A stretch of 5,016 nt of DNA. Origin: an uncultured beta proteobacterium. GTDB taxonomy: Bacteria; Pseudomonadota; Gammaproteobacteria; Burkholderiales; Burkholderiaceae_C. A model generated the notes under the pieces. The model had not been told where the DNA came from, did not search any database, and saw nothing but the letters and a program-made list of their open reading frames with translations. The translations under genes were made by a program, and so were the position numbers. The stretch spans positions 1 through 5,016 of the forward strand of contig CAISIP010000476.1 of NCBI GenBank assembly GCA_903885415.1, in the 5' to 3' direction. Shown one piece after another: positions 1 through 5,016 of this stretch. How positions within the stretch are numbered: the first letter of the stretch is position 1; each line of letters starts with the position of its first letter.

Positions 1-564
1 AACCAGCAGCTGAAACATGCTGCGCGGCGCGTTGCCGTCGCGCCCCATCAGCGCCAACACCGCAGCCAGATTGCCTCCCGCGCTGTCGCCCCCGACCGCT
101 ATACGCTGCGGCGTGATCGCCAGCGCTGACGCGTTGTCGTGCACCCACTGCAGCGCCGCCGCCGAGTCGTCCAGCGCTGCCGGAAATGCGTGCTCGGGCG
201 CGAGCCGGTAATCGACCGCGACAACGCAGATACCCGCCAGATTGGCCAGCCGGCGGCATAGCCGGTCGTGGCTTTCCAGGTTGCCGATGACCCAGCCGCC
301 GCCGTGCAGAAACACCAGGCAGGGCAATGGCGTGTCGGTTGGCGTACCCGCGCCACGGTAGACCCGCAACTGCAGCTCGCCCGCCGGCCCGGCGATGCCG
401 ATGTCGCGGGTGGAGGCGACTTCCTGCGCCGGCGACTGCATGATGTCCCAGCTGGCCGCATAGGCGGCGCGGGCGGCCTCGGGGCTCAGCGCCTCGAAGG
501 GTGGGCGCGCGGACTTGCGCACGAGTTCGAGCAGGGCTTGTACTTCGGGGTCGAGAATCGGCAT
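1..564 (-). CDS. HSL-family (family IV) alpha/beta hydrolase, N-terminal 188 residues, runs off left edge
   Basis: This is the N-terminal part of an esterase/lipase of the hormone-sensitive-lipase family, which hydrolyses carboxylic esters or lactones, normally in the cytoplasm. No stop is reached before the window edge. Seen directly: HGGGW at residues 87-91 (oxyanion hole), DYRLAPEHAFPAALDD at 118-133, and the nucleophile elbow GDSAGG at 159-164 with Ser161 as nucleophile. Family members are about 310-320 residues long, so the catalytic Asp and His lie outside the window. The start ATG at 564 is supported by an AGGAG Shine-Dalgarno (571-575 on the plus strand) six bases upstream. No signal peptide is apparent. 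It is the last visible gene of the minus-strand train, about 340 bases after the DUF35 gene, with a hydratase remnant in between. It may open an ester or lactone in the same catabolic route, but the substrate is unknown. The family call is firm. Confidence 0.93.
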   Translation of the reverse strand, partial: MPILDPEVQALLELVRKSARPPFEALSPEAARAAYAASWDIMQSPAQEVASTRDIGIAGPAGELQLRVYRGAGTPTDTPLPCLVFLHGGGWVIGNLESHDRLCRRLANLAGICVVAVDYRLAPEHAFPAALDDSAAALQWVHDNASALAITPQRIAVGGDSAGGNLAAVLALMGRDGNAPRSMFQLLV

Positions 565-589
565 GGCGTACTCCTAAGGTTTTGGAAAT

Positions 590-870
590 TCAAGATCGGT
601 GCGCGCGCGCAGGGCATGGCATGGCAGGTGCGGGTGCTCGACGCGGCGCAGCAGCCGGCGGCGGGCGCCTCATCCCTTTCGGTGGGGCTGCTGGCGCATG
701 AACATGTGGGCGATGGACCCGTCGCGTTGCTCGACGATCACCTGCTTGCTCGCGGCGACCGACAGCGGCGCGTTGGCCATTATGCGGCGCGCCAGCGCGC
801 TGCGCCGGCCGGCGGTCGAGCAGGTGCCAGCGCAACAGGGTGTCGCAAGCCTTCAAGTGCAGCAACCGGG
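590..870 (-). pseudogene. Decayed C-terminal remnant of an enoyl-CoA hydratase/isomerase (crotonase family)
   Basis: The 340-base stretch between the DUF35 gene and the hydrolase gene has no intact gene, but one minus-strand frame (807 down to a TGA at 670-672) reads RSALARRIMANAPLSVAASK, then QVIVEQRDGS. This matches the usual crotonase C-terminal pattern ALALAxRIAANAPLAVxASK. Just upstream, in another frame, LLRWHLLDRRPAQ (about 844-806) resembles the crotonase 'ALRWGLVDRVVP' segment. Just downstream, in a third frame, RAPIL (605-591) resembles the terminal 'KRAPVW' of the family. At least two frame changes and the loss of roughly the first 180-200 residues are implied, so no functional hydratase is made. 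The core block is convincing; the two flanking pieces are tentative. The remnant lies in the same orientation as its neighbours, so it was probably once an operon member. Sequencing error could explain the frameshifts but not the missing N-terminus. Confidence 0.72.
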
Positions 871-904
871 GGGAGCCTTCGGTGCCTTGGTGCGCGACCG
901 TGCT

Positions 905-1360
905 TTAGGGCGCGAGTTCGAACCAGAAGTCCAGCACGTCGCCGGTGCGGTGTTCTGCAAAGCGGGTGATCACCGGCGTTCCAACTGCGAGCCGGGCGGC
1001 CGCAGCCTGCGCGTCGTGCAGGTCCAGCCCCCGGAAGAAACCGCCGATCGCGGTATCGGCGCCTTTGAGCAGCACATAGCCGAAGGCGTAGGGTGGGTCG
1101 GGCAGGTTGTTGAAGGCCTCGTAGACGATGGTGAAGCATTCGATGCTGCCCTCGGGGCCAACCGCAACCCATTCCCGGGTGGCTTCCAGCGTTTCGTCCG
1201 AGAAGGCGCGCGGCGGCACCAGCACCCGGCCCGACTTCGGGTCGCGCCGGCCGTAAATCTGCTGGTGGTCGCGGATCTGCGCGAAGAACCAGCTCGCGGT
1301 TTCACCGAGCGCGTGCTGGTAGGTGATGTTCCATTTTTCGGTGCGCGTCATGAGCTCCAT
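905..1360 (-). CDS. DUF35 OB-fold protein with cysteine-less zinc-ribbon region (thiolase partner subunit)
   Basis: A 151-residue protein of the DUF35 family (N-terminal helix, rubredoxin-like zinc ribbon, C-terminal OB fold). Known relatives such as ChsH2 and BbsA bind thiolase-like or hydratase partners and help bind acyl-CoA. Seen here: helical segment about residues 10-35, ribbon region about 36-60 with the conserved GRVLVPPRAF block (44-53), and OB fold about 61-151 (ECFTIVYEAF, PPYAFGYVLLKGAD, GTPVITRF). The four expected ribbon cysteines (two CxxC pairs) are replaced: D40 and S43 in RDPKSG, S54 and T57 in FSDET. The only Cys is C75, so zinc binding is unlikely. The start at 1360 has an AAGGGGAAA Shine-Dalgarno (1366-1374). 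The gene lies 28 bases after the second thiolase-like gene and is probably co-transcribed with it. A role as accessory subunit of those proteins is inferred from family precedent. Confidence 0.88.
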   Translation of the reverse strand: MELMTRTEKWNITYQHALGETASWFFAQIRDHQQIYGRRDPKSGRVLVPPRAFSDETLEATREWVAVGPEGSIECFTIVYEAFNNLPDPPYAFGYVLLKGADTAIGGFFRGLDLHDAQAAAARLAVGTPVITRFAEHRTGDVLDFWFELAP

Positions 1361-1388
1361 GTCGATTTCCCCTTGTGTGCTAGCTGGT

Positions 1389-2570
1389 TCATGCTTCGAC
1401 GACCATGGCGCCGAAGAATTGGTGGTCGCCGCCGTTGCCGCTGGCGATGGCGCGTTGGGCGCCCTTGACCTGGTGGGCCCCGGCGCGGCCCCAGACCTGC
1501 AGCGCGGCCTCGGCGACCCGGACCATCGCCGTGACGGCGATCGCGTTGGCGCACAGTACGCCGCCCGAGGGATTCACCGGGTTGCGGCCGCCGATCTGAA
1601 AGCAGCCTTCTTCGCGCAGCATGCGCGGCGACTGCCCCAGCGGCGCCAACCCGGCCGCTTCAATGGCGTGGAACTCGGTATTGCTGAACGGCGAATACAG
1701 CTCGGCGGTATCGATCTGCCGCACCGGGTCGGTGACGCCAGCCATTTTGTAGGCGCGCGAGCAGGCCTCGCCAAGCGCCTGTGCATCGGCGTGGTCGGCA
1801 CTGTAGCCAATGCCCATCCGGTCGCCGATGTAATAGCTCTCGGAACTGTGGCCGACCCCGGTGATCCAGACCGCCTCCAAGCCGTTGCGCCGGATGTAAT
1901 CCTCCGACGCCAGCACCATGGCACAGCCGCCGCTGGACTGCGGGCAGGCGTCGAACAGCTTGATCGGCCAGGCAATCATGCGTGAATGCATCACCTCGTC
2001 GATGCTGGTCGGCGCGCGCAGATGGGCGTTCGGGTTGAGCGCGGCGTGCGCGCGGTTCTTCACGACGATGCGCGCCATATCCTCCTGCGTCATGCCGTAC
2101 TTGTGCATATAGCGGATCGCCGACATCGCGAGCATGGTGATGGTACCTAGCGGCAGCGACCGCTCGTAGGTCGGATCCCAGATCTTGTTCAGGATCGTCT
2201 GCGAGTCGCCGCATTCGCCGACCTTGTCGGCACCGGCCACCAGCACCAGCTCGCAGGCGCCTGCCGCGATATGCGAGTGCGCGGCAGCGAGCGACGATAT
2301 GCCGGTCGATCCGCCAGTGTTGATGCGCATGAAGCGCTTGTTGCGCGCGCCAACGGCGTCCACCCCCAGTCGCTCGGCGTTGCCGATTACCAGCAACGCG
2401 TCGGGCGCCAGAGAGTAGACCACCGCCTCGATCTCGTCCAGGCTGCGGCCGCTGTCTCCCATCGCCAGCGTGACCGCTTCGCGCACCAGTTCGGGGTAAT
2501 TGGCGTCGCTGCGCCGGGCCTTGAATTGGGATTGACCGATCCCGATGATGCCAACGCGGGGCGCCTTCAT
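1389..2570 (-). CDS. Thiolase-fold protein 2 (SCP2-thiolase/lipid-transfer type), catalytic Cys and His missing
   Basis: A 393-residue protein of the SCP2-type thiolase family, usual full length for the class. The N-terminal VGIIGIGQSQF, the segment INTGGSTGISSLAAAHSHIAAG (83-104), DACPQSSGGCAMVLAS (207-222), TAELYSPFSNTEFHAIEAAGL (288-308) and NPVNPSGG (330-337) give the fold. Set against the SCPx pattern NNCSTGSTAL, the nucleophile Cys position is Gly87. The GHP motif after NPSGG reads NAI, so the His is Ala343. The terminal CxG-like motif reads GNGGDHQ (378-384). Thiolytic C-C cleavage is thus improbable; an aldolase-like role as in Ltp2, or a structural role, is possible. SESYYIGDR (243-251) carries a Tyr pair shared in part with thiolase-fold protein 1. 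The frame stays open far upstream, but the ATG at 2570 is chosen because of AGGGAG (2579-2584) eight bases before it and the ATGA overlap with the upstream gene, which suggests translational coupling. Confidence 0.9.
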   Translation of the reverse strand: MKAPRVGIIGIGQSQFKARRSDANYPELVREAVTLAMGDSGRSLDEIEAVVYSLAPDALLVIGNAERLGVDAVGARNKRFMRINTGGSTGISSLAAAHSHIAAGACELVLVAGADKVGECGDSQTILNKIWDPTYERSLPLGTITMLAMSAIRYMHKYGMTQEDMARIVVKNRAHAALNPNAHLRAPTSIDEVMHSRMIAWPIKLFDACPQSSGGCAMVLASEDYIRRNGLEAVWITGVGHSSESYYIGDRMGIGYSADHADAQALGEACSRAYKMAGVTDPVRQIDTAELYSPFSNTEFHAIEAAGLAPLGQSPRMLREEGCFQIGGRNPVNPSGGVLCANAIAVTAMVRVAEAALQVWGRAGAHQVKGAQRAIASGNGGDHQFFGAMVVEA

Positions 2571-3736
2571 TGCGTCGTCTCCCTGGAATGCTGGCCGAAC
2601 ACCACGACCGTGTTGTATTGCATGGCAAAGCCGCTGGCACCGTGCGCGACTGCGGTCTTTACCCCCGGCAACTGGTGCGCGCCGGCGCAGCCCCGGGTTT
2701 GATTGGCGGCCTCGGCGATGCGCATCAGGCCGGTGCAAAAAACCGGGTTGAAGGACAGCGCTCCGCCCGACAGATTGGTCGGCGTTGGGCCGTCGCGTCC
2801 GAAGGCGTCGCGCTGCGCGGCGTCGGCCCATTGCGCGCGCGGGCACAGCCCCAACCCCTCGAGCGCCACCAGTTCCTGGTAGGGAGTGGCGTCCGCCACT
2901 TCGGCCAGATCGAATTTCGGCGCCTGCGCGTCGACGCCCGCTTCCTGGTACGCCTGCGCGGCTGCGGCTTGCAGCGACGGCAGGCGCGACAGGTCGCGGT
3001 CGCCCAGGTAGGCGGTCTCGGTGGCCCAGCCCAGCCCATGGACCCAGGCCGTCTTGCAGTTGCCACGCCCGGTGATCCATTCGTCGCTGGCCAGTACCAG
3101 GGCCACCGCCGCGAAGGCCGGCTGCGACACCATCGCGTCGGTGATCGGCCAGCGCAGCATCTTGCCGGCGGCGATCATGACCGCTTCGCGCGGCGCGGGC
3201 GCGTACTCGGGATAGGCCAGCGCGCCATGGCGCCGGTTGGTGGCTGTAACTTGCACCGCCGCCGCGCGCAGGCCCGGCACCTTGGCCTCCAGCGCGTTGG
3301 CTTGCAACGCGTGGGACGACAGGTCGTCGAGCGGCAGCGCCCGGTGGTAATAGGGGTCGTTGGACAGCCGCTGCGTTTCGCTGATCGAGTCGACCTCCAG
3401 CGGGCTCCACGAAACGACCAATTGGGTGCGATACATGCCCGAGCGCACCCGCAGCGACGCCAGTACAAAGGCGTGCTCCGAGCCCGATGGCGTCGACAGG
3501 ATGTCGCGTCCCACGCCGCCGACCGAACCCGACGCTGCCATGATCGAGATCGCGCGGCCGTCGAGTTGGTCGTTGGCGGCGACGACAATGCCGTCGATGT
3601 CGTCGATGCCGATGCCGGCGTCGTGCAGCGCATTTTTGGTCACCGCGTGCAGCGCCTCTTCCAGCGACATCCTTCCGGGGTCACGTGGCGCGAATACCGC
3701 GCTGCCAATCACACCCACTTCGGTTCTGCTTCCCAT
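2567..3736 (-). CDS. Thiolase-fold protein 1 (SCP2-thiolase/lipid-transfer type), catalytic Cys and His missing
   Basis: A 389-residue thiolase-superfamily protein, first gene of the minus-strand train. Seen: VGVIGSAVFAPRDPG at the N-terminus, a nucleophile-region segment STPSGSEHAFVLASLRVRSG (81-100), MVSQPAFAAVALVLASDEW (202-220), ATETAYLGDRDL (238-249), LAEVADATPYQELVALEGLGL (277-297) and NLSGGALSFNPVFCTGL (321-337). The Cys expected in the CxSG nucleophile motif is replaced (T82 in STPSG), and the usual SGGxxxxGHPxGATG reads SGGALSFNPVFCTG, without His. Like its downstream paralogue it should not act as a normal thiolase. The two proteins are of similar length but diverged, which suggests a heteromeric pair, as seen with other thiolase-like/DUF35 gene sets. 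The ATG at 3736 has an AAAGGA Shine-Dalgarno (within 3742-3748), and its TGA overlaps the next ATG by four bases. The gene faces the divergent CoA-transferase gene across the intergenic region. Confidence 0.9.
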   Translation of the reverse strand: MGSRTEVGVIGSAVFAPRDPGRMSLEEALHAVTKNALHDAGIGIDDIDGIVVAANDQLDGRAISIMAASGSVGGVGRDILSTPSGSEHAFVLASLRVRSGMYRTQLVVSWSPLEVDSISETQRLSNDPYYHRALPLDDLSSHALQANALEAKVPGLRAAAVQVTATNRRHGALAYPEYAPAPREAVMIAAGKMLRWPITDAMVSQPAFAAVALVLASDEWITGRGNCKTAWVHGLGWATETAYLGDRDLSRLPSLQAAAAQAYQEAGVDAQAPKFDLAEVADATPYQELVALEGLGLCPRAQWADAAQRDAFGRDGPTPTNLSGGALSFNPVFCTGLMRIAEAANQTRGCAGAHQLPGVKTAVAHGASGFAMQYNTVVVFGQHSRETTQ

Positions 3737-3775
3737 GCCTGTCCTTTCTCACCAGAACGGCGGGGCCGTTCAGGA

Positions 3776-3814
3776 TTTCGAAAATTCGAATAGATATCCG
3801 CTTTTTCGAAAATT
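3776..3814. repeat. Triple TTCGAA repeat cluster, candidate operator
   Basis: Three TTCGAA palindromes lie at 3777-3782, 3785-3790 and 3805-3810. Two of them sit in an exact 11-base direct repeat, TTTCGAAAATT, at 3776-3786 and 3804-3814, 28 bases apart (close to whole helical turns). The second copy extends to the perfect palindrome TTTTCGAAAA (3803-3812); the middle one to ATTCGAAT (3784-3791). The cluster flanks the proposed -10 of the minus-strand operon, as a repressor site would. No regulator gene is in the window, so the binding protein is unknown. Confidence 0.45.
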
Positions 3815-3818
3815 TTAA
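3791..3818 (-). promoter_or_regulatory. Possible promoter of the thiolase-like operon
   Basis: Read on the minus strand, TTAAAA (3818-3813) and TATCTA (3796-3791) are 16 bases apart and could be -35 and -10 boxes; a start near 3785 would leave a leader of about 50 bases before the ATG at 3736. Both boxes are weak matches to the sigma-70 consensus. Position in the only AT-rich patch of the window is the main support. Confidence 0.28.
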
Positions 3819-3881
3819 CATGTAGTCGATGGCGACCCGCAGTTCGCAGCCACCTCCGCCGAAACGCTGCGCCGCCATTAT

Positions 3882-3907
3882 TTGCTGTCCAGTATCAGAG
3901 TTATACT
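3882..3907 (+). promoter_or_regulatory. Possible promoter of the CoA-transferase gene
   Basis: TATACT at 3902-3907 matches the sigma-70 -10 consensus in five of six positions and lies 38 bases before the CoA-transferase ATG. The nearest -35 candidate, TTGCTG at 3882-3887, is only 14 bases away, shorter than usual, so either another upstream element is used or an activator helps. The -10 is reasonable; the -35 is doubtful. Confidence 0.38.
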
Positions 3908-3916
3908 AACCGGTAT
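3903..3916. promoter_or_regulatory. Imperfect palindrome over the CoA-transferase -10, possible operator
   Basis: The 14-base segment ATACTAACCGGTAT has ATAC/GTAT arms and an inner ACCGGT palindrome. It overlaps the -10 TATACT and the likely transcription start. ACCGGT-centred sites of this kind occur among TetR-family operators, but the symmetry here is only four of seven base pairs, so chance is a real alternative. Confidence 0.25.
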
Positions 3917-3945
3917 TTCTTCATTCCAGCGAGATAAACGCTTTC

Positions 3946-5016
3946 ATGGCCACTTCCCCCCTGTGCGGCGTTCGCATCCTCAGCCTGGCCGAGCAGTATC
4001 CGGGTCCCTACGCGACGATGCTGCTGGCCGACCTTGGCGCCGATGTGGTGATGGTGGAGCGCCCGGCAGGTGGCGACCCCTCGCGGCGTTTCCCGGGCCT
4101 GTTCGCGTCCTTCAACCGCAACAAGCGCTCGGTGGCGCTGGACTTGAAGAGCGACGTCGGTCGTGAAGCCTTTTTGCGCCTGGTCGACGGCGCCGACGTG
4201 GTGCTCGAGGGTTACCGGCCTGGGGTGATGGCGCGCCTGGGCATCGGCGCCGAGCTGCTTTGCGCGCGCAAACCGGGCCTGATCTTTGTATCGATATCGT
4301 CCTTTGGCCAGAACGGGCCAAGGGCCGGCGTCGCGGGCCACGACCTCAGCGTGCAGGCCGCTGCCGGGATGATCGACGTCGTGCCGGGCGCCGAGGCGGA
4401 CTTCGCGCTGCCCATGCTGCCGCTGGGCGATATCGCGTCGGCCATGTTCGCCGCGCTGGGCGTCGTCAGCGCGCTGTTTGCGCGTGGCAAGACCGGCGCC
4501 GGTGCCCAGATCGACGTCTCGATGCTGGACGCGCTGGCGAGCTGGATGACGCCCTTTCTCGTACCACCCGCCAACGGCTGGCCGACGCGCGAACTGCCGC
4601 CGCCCGACCCCGGCTACGGAGTCTTTGCCACCGCCTGCGGGCGCCAGATCACGCTGAGCATCGCCGGTGAAGACGCGATGTGGAGCCAGTTATGCGATCT
4701 GCTCGGATTGCCCGAGTACGCCGCGTTGCGCGAGGTCGAGCGTTGTGCCCGCAGCAAGGAGATAGGACCCCACGTGCGTGCCGCCGTGGCGCGCTGCGAT
4801 TACGACACCTTGTACCGGGAACTCGAGTCGCGCGCCATCGCCTTTGGTCCGGTGGTGGCGCTGGACCAGGTGCTGGCCGATCCCCAGCTGCAATCACGTG
4901 CTATGGCGGTGGGCTTTGCGTCGGCGACCGGCGAGCATACCTTTGTACGTCAGCCGCTGCTGATCGATGCAACGCCCTCGGCCATCGCGCGCGGGGTTCC
5001 GCAACTGGGCCAGCAC
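3946..5016 (+). CDS. CaiB/BaiF class III CoA-transferase, C-terminal tail beyond right edge
   Basis: The first 357 residues of a family III acyl-CoA transferase, which moves CoA between a donor thioester and a carboxylic acid through enzyme-bound aspartyl intermediates. Seen: the N-terminal VRILSLAEQYPGPYATMLLADLGADVVMVERPAGGDPSR (9-47), SFNRNKRSVALDLKS (55-69), LEGYRPGVMARLGIG (87-101), SISSFGQNGP (116-125), GHDLSVQAAAGM (131-142), and PLGDIASAMFAALG (159-172), in which Asp162 is the expected catalytic aspartate. The C-terminal part carries GPVVALDQVLADPQLQSRAM (301-320). Family members are about 380-410 residues, and VPQLGQH is close to the usual C-terminal 'PxLGxH' block, so only the last few tens of residues are missing. 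The start at 3946 has a poor Shine-Dalgarno (GAGA about ten bases upstream). It is divergent from the thiolase-like operon and may activate the acid substrate of that pathway; donor and acceptor cannot be told from sequence. Confidence 0.93.
   Translation, partial: MATSPLCGVRILSLAEQYPGPYATMLLADLGADVVMVERPAGGDPSRRFPGLFASFNRNKRSVALDLKSDVGREAFLRLVDGADVVLEGYRPGVMARLGIGAELLCARKPGLIFVSISSFGQNGPRAGVAGHDLSVQAAAGMIDVVPGAEADFALPMLPLGDIASAMFAALGVVSALFARGKTGAGAQIDVSMLDALASWMTPFLVPPANGWPTRELPPPDPGYGVFATACGRQITLSIAGEDAMWSQLCDLLGLPEYAALREVERCARSKEIGPHVRAAVARCDYDTLYRELESRAIAFGPVVALDQVLADPQLQSRAMAVGFASATGEHTFVRQPLLIDATPSAIARGVPQLGQH

Noticed and set aside
565..904. Possible terminator or small RNA between the DUF35 and hydrolase genes.
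   Set aside because: I saw no GC hairpin followed by a T run on the minus strand; the stretch is better explained by the hydratase remnant.
599..1468. A 289-codon plus-strand open frame over the hydratase remnant and the DUF35 gene.
   Set aside because: It lies antisense to a gene with convincing DUF35 motifs and its own product shows no family pattern.
1389..3410. A 673-codon reading of the thiolase-fold protein 2 frame, extending it far upstream.
   Set aside because: The extra N-terminal part is a low-complexity shadow of thiolase-fold protein 1. The ATG at 2570 has a Shine-Dalgarno and begins with a typical family N-terminus.
2570..3793. A 407-codon open frame on the plus strand opposite thiolase-fold protein 1.
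   Set aside because: It is Arg/Gly/Gln-rich with no recognisable domain, and the minus-strand frame has clear thiolase-fold motifs. Long antisense open frames are common in GC-rich coding DNA.
3681..3878. A 65-codon minus-strand frame across the intergenic region and the start of thiolase-fold protein 1.
   Set aside because: It has no recognisable motif, overlaps a real gene start in another frame and covers the likely promoter and repeat cluster.
3901..4341. A 146-codon minus-strand open frame opposite the CoA-transferase start.
   Set aside because: It is antisense to strong CaiB/BaiF motifs and its product has no domain signal.
1..5016. CRISPR arrays, insertion sequences, tRNA or rRNA genes.
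   Set aside because: No regularly spaced repeats, transposase motifs, terminal inverted repeats or conserved RNA gene signatures were seen.

Overview
The window is uniformly GC-rich and densely coding, with almost all coding capacity on the minus strand. It looks like a catabolic gene cluster from a GC-rich proteobacterium, possibly a betaproteobacterium of the Burkholderiales type. That placement is an inference from base composition and gene style, because no taxonomic marker gene is present.

Layout from the right-hand divergent point. A roughly 210-base intergenic region (3737-3945) is the only AT-rich patch. To its right, on the plus strand, lies a class III (CaiB/BaiF) CoA-transferase gene that runs off the window edge lacking only its last residues. 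To its left, on the minus strand, is a tight gene train read from high to low coordinates: a first thiolase-fold protein (3736-2567), a second thiolase-fold protein (2570-1389, ATGA overlap), a DUF35 OB-fold protein (1360-905), a decayed C-terminal scrap of an enoyl-CoA hydratase (about 870-590), and an HSL-family alpha/beta hydrolase that runs off the left edge (564-1).

How the genes could work together. A CoA-transferase can activate a carboxylic acid as its CoA thioester. Thiolase-like/DUF35 complexes act on acyl-CoA chains (for example in steroid side-chain degradation or as benzoylsuccinyl-CoA thiolase). A hydratase and an esterase or lactonase fit the same kind of pathway. The notable point is that both thiolase-fold proteins lack the nucleophilic Cys and the C-terminal His of true thiolases, and the DUF35 partner has lost all four zinc-ribbon cysteines. 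The trio may therefore be a non-thiolytic acyl-CoA enzyme, perhaps an Ltp2-type retro-aldolase, or a catalytically unusual heteromeric complex. The substrate cannot be read from the sequence.
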